Positions 1 to 12,700 of a DNA stretch of 64,000 nucleotides are shown here, piece after piece (position 1 is the stretch's first letter; the number at the start of each line of letters is the position of its first letter). The translations under genes were made by a program, and so were the position numbers. The stretch lies in the NCBI GenBank assembly GCA_033439795.1, contig JAUTDP010000003.1, forward strand, positions 2,728,001-2,792,000. Reading direction: 5' to 3'. Source of the DNA: Sordaria brevicollis. Taxonomy: Eukaryota; Ascomycota; Sordariomycetes; Sordariales; Sordariaceae. The notes beneath the pieces are model-generated. The model made no database searches and had not been told where the DNA came from. It worked only from the letters and a program-made list of their open reading frames with translations.

Positions 1-1
1 C

Positions 2-698
2 CACACTGTTGCCAGGAGGATAGCAACTGCTCCATCCGTCGCTCCAGTCTCCAAAACGCAATGGCACACAAGACGATCAGCGCAACCCACCAGCCAGTCG
101 AGCCAGCGTCTGCGTCTCTTCACGACATCGGCTCCGCGCAAGGCAACACACACGTTGTTCAATCCCCAAAATGACGAGGATGGAAACGAGATGGTGCTGG
201 AAATCACAGAGCGGGCGGCGAAGGTACGTTTTGTCCTAGAGGCGGATTACGCCAGTGACGGGAAACACCACCTAACTAAAAATGTGTTTGCCTGCGCAAC
301 AGCGTCTCTCAGAAATCATGACCAAAGACTCCAACCCTTACCTCGCGCTGCGCATCCAAGTTGAATCTGGCGGCTGCCACGGTTTTCAATATCTCATGAA
401 GCTGGTCACCCTCCCGTCGCAACTTCCCGAACTGCCCGTCTCCGAGGAGGCCGCTGAGGGATCAGAGATCCGCGAAGACGACACGATATTCACGTATTAC
501 CCTGATGGCGGCCCAGCGCCGTCATCTTCCGATCTGACGGTACCCAAGATTATTCTGGATGGGCCGTCGCTGGAGCTGCTTAAGGGTAGCAAGGTGGACT
601 TCACCATGGAGTTGATCGGTTCCCAGTTCAAGATCGTGGACAACCCGTTAGCTACCAGCAGCTGCGGCTGTGGTACGAGCTTCGATATCAAGGTCTGA
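2..698 (+). CDS. ISA2: ISA2-like mitochondrial A-type Fe-S assembly protein, 5' partial
   Basis: Two exons, <2..223 and 303..698, around a 79-nt intron (GTACGT donor, CTAACT branch point, CAACAG acceptor). Splicing joins ITERAAK to RLSEIMTK and rebuilds the start of the HesB/IscA domain. The reading frame is open to the left edge with no in-frame ATG, so the start codon lies outside the window. The first ~60 visible residues are basic and rich in Ser/Thr, ending RLRLFTTSAPRKA, as expected for a mitochondrial presequence. Three conserved cysteines are present: one in ESGGCHGF and the CGC pair in SSCGCGTSF near the C-terminus. Family knowledge: Isa2 acts with Isa1 and Iba57 in the matrix to make [4Fe-4S] clusters for aconitase-like enzymes and for biotin and lipoate synthases. 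The motif spacing and short acidic insertion fit Isa2 better than Isa1, but that split is my judgement. Confidence 0.88.
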
Positions 699-1094
699 GG
701 GAAAGGGACGTTGGATCAAGAATCTCCGGTGATAACTGTAATGTTACGTGACTATCTTGAATAGCAGGCATGATCTATTGGGTATTGCATATTACAAAGG
801 AAAAAGGGCGTTTGCTTTTTTTCACCAATGCATATCACTGTACAAAATGCGATCACGAGCGGGAGCAATTTGTAGACCTGGAAACTTTTTATAGCATTTG
901 GGTCGAGTCAAGGCCAGTTACGGAGCAGGCTAGGATCACGAATCCACCGGGGAACCAGATTGTGTGATCGGAAAACGACAAAGTTGCATTGATTCCCTTC
1001 CGGCCTTTATGGCTTCCCAATTAACGCCGAACACCATGCATCCGTAACGACCAAGACAAGTCTCGTATTATCTCAACGAAGCCCCAAGATGCGC
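699..1094. other. intergenic, convergent 3' ends of ISA2 and RPL7
   Basis: About 400 bp between two converging genes. A 65-codon open frame at 770..967 has an ATG and one CxxC, but no recognisable domain, and it sits where both 3' UTRs should lie. I treat it as chance. Confidence 0.6.
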
Positions 1095-2565
1095 TTAGTT
1101 CATCTGGCGGATGAGAGCGTTAATGTGCTCCTCGCGGTTGCCGAGGTCACCACCCTCAATGAAGTGCTTGAACTTGCGGGTGCGGAAGCCACCAGTGGGG
1201 TTGGAGAGCTTGAAGGGCCAGAGGAAGTTGGAGGCCTGCTTGAAGTTGGGGCCGACGGTGTAGATCTCGTGGATGAGATCCTCCATGCAGATGATGCCGT
1301 ACTTGCCGAGGTTCTCCTCAATGATGGAGTTGTCGGTGAGGGCAACGCGCTGCTTGTTGACCTTGCCGTATCCGCGCTTGTAGATGAGCTCCTTGACGGA
1401 CTTGAGGTTGGGGTAGCCGTAGGCAACCCAGGGCTCGACGATCTTGATCATCTCAGCGGTAGCCTTGGTAACGCGGACGAAGACACCGTTGTTGATCTGG
1501 AGAAGACGGAGGAGCTGGAGGATCTTGCGGGGCTTGGGGGGGATCTTGTTGATACCCTTGATGCGGATCAAGAAGATGAGCTTGGCCTCAGCGGGGATGT
1601 GGAAAGAGCCATCCTGCTTGGCGGCGCGGGCAAGGCGGACCTTCTCGCGCTCGACGTCGCGGTACTCCTTGACGTAGGTCTCGGCGCGCTTGAAGATGAC
1701 GCCACGCTTCTCCTTGTTGGCCTATTTGATACAGTCAGCAACGTGTCCAGAACGCTAGAAGGCAGTTCAAATAGTGCATTGATGAGGTGTGTTGTCAGAC
1801 CCGAAAGATGGTTAATTTAGCAACAGCATCGGCGAACCTAGTCGCTAGGGTATGTTGTGCATCATGATGACCTCTGGAATAGGGGAAGCTCGATCGACGG
1901 TAATACTCACAGCCTTCTTCTTCTCGATCTCGGCCTGGCGCTCAGCGCGGGCCTTCTCCTGAGACTTGCGCTTCTTCAGGAGGGTCTCAGGGACCAGGAC
2001 ATCGTTCTTGGTGGGGACGGAACTAAACATATCAGATTAGTACGAGGTCCAGCATACCAGAGGTATGTGGTAGAGCGCCGGTGGAGAACTGCTGCTCAAG
2101 TGCGGCATTCTCTCGTGGCTGACTCGATTGATAGCTTGGTGTAGCTTGGAGAGATACGCTCAGCATTTTCAGCGTGAGGATCACACAGCCAGGCACGACC
2201 GGGACAGCAAGTGCCCGAAAATGTGGGCAAGCTGTGAAGGAGAAAGCAAAGACTCGAGATTTTACACTCGCGTCCATGTTTTCCTGTCGCAGCTGCGATG
2301 GATTTAAGGGAGAAGGCCAGAGACCTTCAACCCCAACACCCCACGAGACATCTCTCAGTCTGCAAGCCCTGGTCGGTCCAAGGCCTGGAGGAAAGAGGGA
2401 GAATCATGAGAGGGATCGAGCTGGGGCGATGGCTGCTCTGCGAGAAGACAGGCCAAAGACACCCAGTGAGAGGACCACGACTATCCGCAGATTGTTCCTG
2501 GAACACGCGACGATACCATTCCTCTGGCGTCAAGGGGAAGGATCGGGGTTGGCATACGTAGACAT
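1095..2565 (-). CDS. RPL7: 60S ribosomal protein L7 (uL30)
   Basis: Three exons: 2565..2558, 2022..1911 and 1721..1095, giving 248 aa (yeast L7 is 244). Exon 1 is only 8 nt (ATGTCTAC) before a GTATGC donor. It is supported because exon 2 is preceded by a TACTAAT branch point and TTTAG, and because joining gives [20 protein letters not shown], a typical fungal L7 start. Intron 1 is 535 nt and intron 2 is 189 nt with a C/D snoRNA inside. The protein has the basic N-terminal helix (residues 20-60), then the L30 fold with [33 protein letters not shown], the [16 protein letters not shown] segment and the C-terminal [18 protein letters not shown]. It is a structural protein of the large subunit. 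It shares a 336-bp divergent promoter with RPS14. An alternative start at 2030 would skip exon 1, but the ATG there lies inside the likely acceptor. Confidence 0.95.
1784..1874 (-). ncRNA. box C/D snoRNA in RPL7 intron 2, predicted guide for 25S 2'-O-methylation
   Basis: Inside the 189-nt intron, on the sense strand of RPL7. A box C-like ATGATGC (1865..1859; last base differs from RTGATGA) and a box D CTGA (1798..1795) are flanked by a possible 5-bp stem, GAGGT (1874..1870) with ACCTC (1788..1784). Immediately upstream of box D the RNA reads ACCATCTTTCGGGT, complementary to the conserved large-subunit rRNA stretch ACCCGAAAGATGGT. By the D+5 rule the target is the G of ACCCG, which I equate with yeast 25S Gm805 (snR39b). 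From memory, yeast RPL7A and RPL7B introns carry snR39 and snR59 for the neighbouring Am807, so position and target region are both conserved. The box D', box C' and second guide are unclear. Confidence 0.8.
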
Positions 2566-2901
2566 GGTGCCGGTGGTCGATCTGCGACGATGCCAGAATT
2601 CGATGTCGAAGTACGAGCGAAAGAGCAAAAGAAGGCGTTGATCGATTTGTTAAGTAGGGCCTGCGAAATTTTGAGAAGAGTGGGGCCGCACGGGGCTCCT
2701 CCGCCAAGGGGATTTAGGGTTTGTCCGAAAGATTTGGTGAATGTGCTCCGCTTTCTGCCACCTTCTCCCGCCAAATTCGATAGGGCATTCTCAACCGCAC
2801 GAAGTCGAACTACCCCCGCCGAATTTTCACGCTGGAATCTGGAGATCGTCCACTTGACAGTATCAACACCACAAGTCCAAGACACCAGATCAACCGTCAA
2901 G
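2566..2901. promoter_or_regulatory. divergent promoter of RPL7 and RPS14 with a telobox-like site
   Basis: 336 bp separate the two start codons. It contains TTAGGGTTT at 2714..2722 (AAACCCTAA on the other strand), the telobox type of sequence seen in ribosomal-protein promoters and bound by Tbf1-like factors in several fungi. CT-rich stretches lead to the RPS14 ATG. The regulatory role is inferred from position and sequence only. Confidence 0.55.
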
Positions 2902-3710
<809 letters not shown>

Positions 3711-5535
3711 TTTATCAGAGAGTGGCTGCCTGGCTTCTGGGCGGAAAGGAAAAAACGGTTATCATCTGGTTTTCTCTGTGGCGTTGACAACTACGAGGAG
3801 AACGGCCTTAGTTTGCCTGGTCTCCATATGATCTGGCTTGTCACATGTTGCTTTTGGCACAACTGCAGCAGATGAATATAGATGGGAGTCAAAAAACCCC
3901 CTTCGCTGCCATCGGCAGCTCAGATCGCAGCCTGGCTTCGCGTGTGTCTCAAGCGATCAATGTCATGTATACTTGGTTTCGTGATTGCTTTTGACGTGTT
4001 GTCCTTGTACAGCTCCATGTAGACTTTCTCCCAGGCAGCAGGCGTTGTTCTTTGCCTTTCATGTTAACCTTGCCCCTCAACCACTGCTCGATGGTGTCTC
4101 TACGTCGTTGCCCATCATTGTAACGTACCTATATCTCCTGCCTCCAGTACCCCGGACGTCATTTCTGTCGTCGCCCAACTATGTTGATCACGTAGTCGCT
4201 TACCTCTCATGTCCTCACCGCTATCTGGCCCAAGCAATTATTGCACGCTGTTCTGAAATTGTCCTGACCTTTCGTTATCATTTATGACGTATATTCATCC
4301 GCGTCAGGCATCCACACCTGATTCTTAACACTCAACAGATGATATTGGGTAGTTGTCAACTCAGAATCGTGGGTTCTTTGCTTCCAGCGCCTACTTTAAG
4401 CTGAAGACGTGCCTTACTTCTCATCCTGCCATTCGCTCAAGCATTTACTCAACTCATCTATGGATCACTATAGCCCGCGAATAAGCTCCCGAGGCAGGAC
4501 ATAGACAACACCTTTGCCGTCCTCTTAATACTGTACAGCCTGACAGAAGTGTTCGACCATAATAGGAACAACGCCTAGGGTGGCTCGGAGTATATTGTCT
4601 GGATCTTAGCAATCCCAGGTCAGGTTGGCGCCCGGGCGGTCATATCAAACAGATCACCGGTTTATCACAAGGGCTTCATATGATCTGGGGCGTATCGTTT
4701 CATTCTTTTCGAGTCAGGTTTGGTATCTTGGGTATCTTAGATTCCCTCTTGCGAAAGCTGGAGAAACTGGCAGGGCTCAACGGTTTTCGACGGCTAGCCG
4801 ACTTATATCACCATTGTATCTAGGCGTGGTTAAGATAGAATTACGGGAAAGGCTCGCTCGGAGCGACTAGGCTGGCTCTACCAAGAGAACGCTGGGCACC
4901 TCTAAGGAAGCTTCTTTCAGAATAATTGGCTTATATATGTCGTACTTGGCCTGCTGTTTGCTATTATCTCATGTCTGGATACTTTTTGGCTGCTTAAACT
5001 AAGCGCTTGCGGCCTTGTCATGATGTCTTGTAAACTTCAAAGTGGCGCCTATTTTGTGCTCCTAGCCGGTGACGTCTTGGCCTGATGGCGAAGACTTTCT
5101 CGTTCAAACATGATCCTTGCTCACAGCTTCGGTGTTGTGACCTTAGTTGATAGAGAAGCGTTCAACATAGGTTTTGACAATCCTTATGAAAGCGCTCATT
5201 TGAAGCCCGGTATAAGATTACTTGTGGCAACCTGATATACATCATACTGATACACCCCTCATGTCCATACGAATCAAGATTTCAAGTGACAAACTGACGC
5301 ATCATGAAGAGAAGACCAAACGCGCAATTTTGAGTGAAGCTATGCCCGAACCAAAAACACAAATTAAACCGAAAGAACCTATGATTCTAGACTAAACTTT
5401 ACGCTGGGTCTAACCATGGGGCAACACATTCATGGGGAGATAGCACCATTAAAAGACCTGGGGAATTGCTTTTTTAGTCACACACCAAAGCCCAATGCAA
5501 AACGAAAACCACCAATTTCCCTATTCCATAGAGCT
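3711..5535. other. intergenic, convergent RPS14 and eIF3c
   Basis: 1.8 kb between converging genes. The longest frames (for example 100 codons at 3985..4287) have no recognisable domain, and no tRNA or repeat was recognised. The part nearest each gene will be 3' UTR. Confidence 0.6.
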
Positions 5536-8306
5536 TTAACCACGGACAGCATTACCCAGAGCACCACCGGTGAACTGTGTGCCACCGGCCTGCCGTTGAG
5601 GGTTACCGCCCGTCCTCGCGCCACCTCTGCCGCCGCGCTGGCCACCACCACGCTGGCCGCCGCCACGGTTGTCCTTCCTGGAGAAGGCATTGGCAGAGCC
5701 CTGTGTCTTCTGCTCGAGCGTGCGCTCGTTGGTCTCGATGAGGGAGCTGGCCTTGTCGGAGAGAGTGAGGGCCAAGCTCTGGAGACGGCTGAGCTCGACA
5801 CCCTTGCGAAAGATGACAGTCTCGGTGACCTGGTCGAGAGCAGCCGCGAGCTCCTCGTGGCTGATCATCTTGCTGACGACAGCAGAGACCTTGCGAGAGT
5901 CGAGCTCAAACATGGCGCTGAGGGTCGCAATGGCGAGAGTGTCGTAGAAAGGAGCATAGGTGAAGAGGTAGGTGCGGAGGCCCTCCTCCTGGATCTGCTT
6001 GGCGAGCATGGTCTTGATATCCTCGGTGTTCGGCATCAAGTCCCAGATCTTGATGCTGTGGATAAAGTCAGTAGCCTTCTTCCACTCACCAGCAGCAAGA
6101 GCCTTGGAAGCCTGCATGACGTGGTCCCTGGTGTTCTCCGGGGGACCGGTGAAGATCTGACGCTCGTGGTACTCGAGCATACGGCGGTAGGTCTTGCTGA
6201 TGATTCTCTTCTTCACATCGGGCGAAGAACCGGTCTGGGCGAGCAGAGGAATCTCGAGGAGCATGCTGCAGGTGAGGTAGACGCACTCAAGGAGCTCGAG
6301 GTTGATGTGCATGTGGAAGGGAAGCTGGCGTTGCTTCTCAAGGCGCTCCTGCTCGGGAGTGACCTGGCTGTAACGCTGAATCATGACACCCTGAGCAAGA
6401 AGCTCCTTTTGACGGCCACTGCCGCAAATTTCCTGGAGAGTGTTCTGGGCGTCGTAGACAAGACCCTTGCGGAAAGCGCAAAGGCCGACCTGGACGAGGG
6501 TGCGGTTGTAGAGAATCTGGGTGGCGATATCGAAGTTGGCGATAGTCTCCTGAAGATGGGAAGTGAGCATCAAGTCGCGAGACTTGTAGTACTCGTCGTG
6601 CAGAGCCAAGAAGTAAATCTGGCAAAGCATGGCACGAGCGCGGATAATGCCCTCGCTGTTCTCGAACAGGTAGTTGGAGAGGATGTTGATGAGCTTGCCA
6701 GCATCGCCGGACTGGCTGCGGGGGGTGATCTCGGAATCGGCCTCAGCAGAAACCTGCTTCCACGCGTTCTCCTCGAGGATCTTGACAACTTGGGCGGGCT
6801 AAAGAGTATCATTAGCACGGGCGGGCTGAGCATTTCACATGGAATTTTGCACATACCTTGTAGTAGACATGGTCCAGACGCCTCTGGATGATGCGGTTCA
6901 AGCTCTCCTGGGGAACCTCGAGGGAAGCATCCTTGCGGAGCTGCTCGTAGTAGAGAAGACCACGGAAGATGGTGTTGTAGAGAGAGCCCTCATCGGTCAG
7001 CCTGTCGATGTACTCGGAGGTGTGGGGGTCGATGGCCTGGAGCGAGCGGGTAAGCTCGTCATCGAGACGCTCAATGAGCGAGACAATGCTGCCGGGGACC
7101 TTGAGATACTTCTCGCCCTCAGCAATGGTGGGGAGCTTCTCATCATCATCCCACTCCTCAGCACCCTCAACAACAACGTGGTCCTTCTCCTTCTCGAGGA
7201 TCTCCAAGAGAGAGGCAAGATCACGCTCAGCGGCCTTCCACTGGTCCAAGGGCATCTGGGCGGCGCCACCAGCACCGAGATCGAAGCGGGCGGAAATAAG
7301 GGTCTGGAGGACACGGATCTTCTGGTAAGGGGTGATGGGGACGACCTTGTTGAGGGTCTCCATAACCTTGATCTGCTCGAGGCGGTCGGTGTTCTTCTTG
7401 CCGCGAGACTCGATGATGGTGCGGAGGTGCTTGAGGATGCTCTCGGGGGTGTACTGAACGACCTTGCCGCGCGAATCGACCGTAGAGAAGCCCTTGTCGT
7501 CCTCCTCCTGCTGCTCGGCGCTGACGACGGGAGCCTCGAACCTGACCTTGGGAGCGGCCTTGGGCGCGGGGACCTCCTCATCCGACTCCATGAAAGCATC
7601 GGAATCCTTCCTGTAGGCATCGATCTGGGACTGGTACTCCTTGTTGTTCTTGCGGATGCGCTGCTTGACGGCGTTGAGACCACGGGCATTTGTCGCGTTC
7701 ATCTTCTTGGGCGTGACCTTTTGCTTGGCGAGAGTCTCGTTCATAAAGTCCTCCAGGTCGGCAATGGCCTTGATGTAGGACTTGGGCGCCTTGCTGCCAT
7801 CTTGGAGCTTGACGACCTGACGGTTGAGCTTGTCGAACTCTGGATGGGGTAAGGGAAGTAAGCATCAATGCAGGACGGGGACATATCGAGGGCGCAGATA
7901 TGTTGGTAGCAGGATAGGATATATACGAACCATTGGCGATCAGACTCCAGTCGTTAATCTTCTGGCCGTTCTGGATCTGGCTGATGGTAGACTCGAGTTC
8001 GTCGAAGCGCTTGTCCTTGGCGCTCTTGACCTTGGTGGTGGCCTCATCGTCGCTTTGCTCGTCCTCGTCCTCCTCAGACTCGTCGTCGCTCTGCAAGAAA
8101 CGAGAGGCGCCCTTCTTCTTGGGACCCTCATCCTCGTCCTCCGAAGATTCCTCCTCGGACTCATCCTCATCAGACTCCTCCTCAGAGGAGGACTCATCCT
8201 CAACCTGAGCCTTCTCCTCCTCCTCCTCCTCCGAAGTGTAGACGTCCTCCTCCTCGGAGCTGCTGTCGGTGGAGCTGTCGTCACCGCCGCGGAAGAAACG
8301 AGACAT
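5536..8306 (-). CDS. NIP1: translation initiation factor eIF3 subunit c (NIP1)
   Basis: Exons 8306..7931, 7839..6857 and 6798..5536 give 873 aa. Introns are 91 nt (7840..7930) and 58 nt (6799..6856). The start [20 protein letters not shown] is the conserved eIF3c N-terminus; a very acidic Ser/Glu/Asp region covers about residues 9-100. It is followed by the conserved helical block (residues about 130-560) with [20 protein letters not shown] and [20 protein letters not shown]. The C-terminal part carries the PCI domain, with [12 protein letters not shown] and [26 protein letters not shown]. The extreme C-terminus is RGG-rich. Family role: a core eIF3 subunit that contacts eIF1 and eIF5 through its N-terminus and places the 43S complex on mRNA in the cytoplasm. 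A long open frame on the opposite strand (5416..6891) is a codon-bias shadow. Confidence 0.97.
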
Positions 8307-9755
8307 GGTTGCGGTCTCTGTTCGATGGACTCGGGGTAAATATGCGGGTTCCGGGGGTATGGGCGCGAGGCAGAAGTCCGGGTTGCCGGTATGGGTACTT
8401 CTTGGAGTGGTGGGCGGAAGTGGTGATGGTCCGGATGGTTTGGCAAAGCAAAACCCGGCTGCGAGCGAGGCGGACAGAGGGGTCAAAGAATTAATTTTCA
8501 CTGAATGGCCGTTTTGGTGGGGGCGATTTGGGGCTTAGCGAGGCGAGCGGAGCTGTTTGGGCCTCAAGCGCTGTAATGATTGGGTATGACTCAATCCGAG
8601 CAAGGGGTGTGGGGGAAAGGAGACGTGCTCCGGGGGGTAAAGAGGCTGAACTTTTAGGTGTCGGCTTGTACCTGCTTCCACTTGGAGATCAGAGTTCCAG
8701 ACGGTCCAGATGAGGTCTGAACCTTGCAGCTGTTCGCATGAGGGAGCTGTCAACTTGGACCGAAGCGGCGGGTTCTTATTTCCCAGCGTGAGAGCGGAGT
8801 GAGGGAACAATATCAAGCTTTGCTTTGTCCAGCCTCACGATGGGATTCACCACCTGTTGTTTTGGTACTTGGGCGCAAACAGCCAGCTAGCTCGTGCCCC
8901 ACCTTCAAGTATCAAATACCTGTACCGATTTGTTTTGCCAAACTCGCTTATTTGCATGTCCAGAGGTGCTGCCACTCTGCCAAGACAGTTATGCTACGTA
9001 ACGGGGGTCGCGTATTGAAAGTTACAGTCCGTAACGAAACACGTTTCGCCACGAAATCTGGATGGGGGTGGAAAGCTCCAACAGTTCAGGTTGGAGTTCC
9101 ATTACGTTAACAGCGGACGCTACCTTACCTGGGCTGCCTCTAGGCTGCAGCTGCCAGCAAGCACCTTCTGCAACAGCGAAGAGTCCCGCTGCCAGGTTCC
9201 CCGTTTGAGCGCGTCAAGACCTGGGACATTCCGCCCCGGCCTCTGAACTTTATCGACCGCCCACGCCGCCACGGCATCTGGATCCCGTCCCGCCCATCGC
9301 GAGGCTGTTCAAGATTTTCGTAACGAGGCGAACCTGCCAACCTCCACGCCAGCCAGCATCCTGGCGTCACCACCAAATCTCAAACATCACAACCAAAACA
9401 TCCACGACCCCATTCTCAGCCTGATCGATCATCGCCGCGATTTTGGTGCGAGGTCGACCCACGCCCGCTTTCACCCAATATCAATGGGAATTTAAAATTT
9501 GCCGGTCATTTTTTTTTTTTATCTTGTCTTCAGCAAAGACAGGCTTTGGGACGACACACGCGCACTGTAAACCGCCATCGCGCGGACAGGCGACATCTAC
9601 GAATCTCCAAGCCCGCCATCTATCTCGTTGCCACCGCCTATTAACATACGGCTTCTACGACGACAACGACAACGACGACGAGGACGACGACACCTTCGAC
9701 GAAAAATAACCGTATAACGACAATCAACAACGCATCATAGAGAAAAGATCGAATC
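8307..9755. other. divergent intergenic region of eIF3c and PRP8
   Basis: 1.45 kb shared upstream region. It holds a T-run (9510..9519) and, in the presumed PRP8 5' UTR, a GAC/AAC trinucleotide tract (about 9656..9690). A 266-nt open frame ending at 9709 runs through that tract but starts with TTG and is not called. No other feature is supported. Confidence 0.6.
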
Positions 9756-12700
9756 ATGTCTTATCCACCACCACCTCCTCCCCCTCCCGGCTGGGGCGCT
9801 CCTCCGCCGCCATCAGCTCCTCCTCCACCGCCGCCTCCGTCCTCACTCCCACCTCCTCCTGCCATCCCGGCACCGCCGCCGCCTGGGTTCTTCCCACCTA
9901 CCGATCCTCATGTCGCCAAGTTCGCCCAGAAGAAGAAGGAATGGCTTCGCATGCAGAGGAATCGCTTCGGCGAGAAGAGGAAGGGCGGGTTCGTCGAGAC
10001 GGAAAAGGCCGATATGCCCCCAGAGCACTTGCGGAAGATCGTTAAGGATATCGGAGATGTCTCGCAGAAGAAGTACACCAGTGACAAGCGTAGCTATCTC
10101 GGTGCGCTCAAGTTCATGCCCCATGCTGTGCTGAAGCTGCTCGAGAACATGCCCATGCCTTGGGAGGCTGCTAGAGAAGTCAAGGTTCTCTACCACGTCA
10201 ACGGCTGTCTGACCCTTGTGAACGAGATACCGAGAGTCATCGAGCCCGTCTTCTTTGCACAGTGGGCTAGTATGTGGACGGTAATGCGCAAGGAAAAGAG
10301 CGATCGCCGACTGTTCAAGCGCATGCGATTCCCGCCTTTCGACGACGAAGAGCCGCCTCTGTCCTGGTCCGAGAACATCGAGGATGTCGAGCCGCTCGAG
10401 CCTATTCAGATGGAGTTGGATGAGGACGAAGAAGCAGCGATCTACGAATGGTTCTACGACCACCAGCCGCTTCTCGACACGCCCCATGTTAATGGGCCCA
10501 GCTACAAGAAGTGGAACCTTACCCTGCCGCAAATGGCAAGCTTGTACCGTCTTAGCAGGCCGTTGGTGTCTGAAGTTGTCGATAAGAACTACTACTACCT
10601 CTTCGAGCTCAAGAGCTTCCTCACAGCAAAGGCCTTGAATGTGGCGTTACCGGGCGGGCCTCGTTTCGAGCCACTGTACAAGGACATCGACCCCAACGAT
10701 GAAGATTTTGGCGAGTTCAACGCTATGGATCGCATCATTTTCAGAAACCCTATCCGAACCGAGTGTCGTGTGGCTTATCCCCATCTTTACAATGCACTTC
10801 CCAGGAGCGTTCACTTGTCAGTCCACTCACACCCTCAAGTTGTCTATACGCGAACAGAAGACTACAACCTACCCGCCTTCTATTTCGACACGAGCATCAA
10901 TCCGATCTCTTCGAGAGCCGTTGCGCCCAAGAACCTCACGGTCAGCCATGAGGATGAGCTTTTCGGTCCTGGCAACATTGAGGAGCCAGAGGAGGAGGCG
11001 TTTGAGTTGCCTGTTGGCGTCGACCCCTTCATGGCCGACGAAGAGCTGTATACGGAGGAGACGGCATCCGCCATTGAGCTCTGGTGGGCACCATTCCCCT
11101 TCGACCGCCGCTCTGGACGTATGGTTCGTGCCCAAGACGTACCTCTCGTAAAGCATTGGTATTTGGAGCACTGCCCGCCCAAGCAGCCCGTCAAGGTGCG
11201 CGTCTCGTACCAGAAGCTACTCAAGACCTACGTCCTCAATGAGCTGCATAAGAAGCAACCAAAGTCTCTTCAGAAACAAAACCTGCTTCGCACTCTAAAA
11301 GCGACAAAGTTCTTCCAGCAGACAACAATTGACTGGGTTGAGGCTGGTCTGCAAGTCTGCCGGCAGGGTTTCAACATGCTCAACCTGCTTATCCACCGCA
11401 AGAACCTGACATATCTTCATCTGGACTACAACTTCAACCTGAAGCCCGTCAAGACGTTGACGACCAAGGAGAGAAAGAAGTCAAGATTCGGAAATGCCTT
11501 CCATCTCATGCGTGAAATTTTGCGCTTGACCAAGCTCATTGTCGATGCCCAGGTACAGTACCGTCTTGGCAACATTGATGCTTTCCAGCTTGCCGATGGT
11601 ATTCTGTACGCCTTCAACCACGTCGGACAGTTGACCGGTATGTATCGCTACAAGTACAAGTTGATGCACCAGATCCGTTCCTGCAAGGATCTCAAGCATC
11701 TTATCTACTATCGCTTCAACGCTGGCCCGGTTGGTAAGGGTCCAGGCTGTGGTTTCTGGGCTCCGGCATGGCGTGTGTGGCTCTTCTTCATGCGTGGTAT
11801 CATTCCCCTTCTCGAAAGATGGCTCGGCAACCTGCTCTCCCGTCAGTTCGAGGGTCGTCACAGCAAGGGAGTTGCGAAGACCGTCACCAAGCAGCGTGTC
11901 GAATCCCACTTCGATCTCGAGCTTCGTGCTTCCGTCATGGCTGATTTGCTGGACATGATGCCAGAAGGTATCAAGCAGAGCAAGGTGAACACGGTTCTTC
12001 AGCATCTTTCAGAGGCATGGAGGTGCTGGAAGAGTAACATTCCTTGGAAGGTTCCTGGACTTCCTGCCGCTATTGAGAACATCATTCTCCGTTACGTCAA
12101 GTCCAAGGCCGATTGGTGGATTTCAGTCGCTCATTACAACCGTGAGCGTATTCGTCGTGGTGCCACGGTCGACAAGACCGTTGCCAAGAAGAACGTTGGC
12201 CGCCTCACGCGTTTGTGGCTCAAGGCTGAGCAGGAACGCCAGCACAACCACATGAAGGATGGCCCTTACGTCTCTTCCGAAGAGGCTGTTGCCATCTACA
12301 CCACTACGGTGCACTGGCTCGAGTCGAGAAAGTTCTCTCCTATCCCCTTCCCCAGTGTGTCTTACAAACATGACACCAAGATACTCATCTTGGCGTTGGA
12401 GCGTTTGCGGGAGGCTTACTCGACCAAGGGAAGATTGAACCAGAGTCAGCGTGAGGAATTGGCTTTGATCGAGCAGGCATATGACAGCCCGGGCACTACG
12501 CTCGAGCGTATCAAACGCTTCCTACTCACCCAAAGAGCTTTCAAGGAAGTCGGCATCGACATGAACGACAACTATAGCACTATCAACCCGGTTTACGATA
12601 TTGAGCCCATCGAGAAGATCAGCGATGCTTACCTCGATCAGTACTTGTGGTATCAAGCCGACCAGCGTCATCTGTTCCCTGCTTGGATCAAGCCTTCCGA

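Noticed and set aside
770..967. Small plus-strand frame with a CxxC motif
   Set aside because: It lies in the overlap of two expected 3' UTRs and shows no similarity to any family I know.
1089..1820. 243-codon plus-strand frame opposite RPL7
   Set aside because: It lies antisense to RPL7 exon 3 and intron 2; Leu/Val/Asp/Glu-rich composition is the usual shadow of a biased highly expressed gene.
5416..6891. 491-codon plus-strand frame opposite eIF3c
   Set aside because: Antisense shadow of eIF3c with repetitive Leu/Val/Asp/Gly composition and no domain.
6839..7852. 337-codon plus-strand frame opposite eIF3c
   Set aside because: Same reason: mirror of strongly biased codons of eIF3c exon 2.
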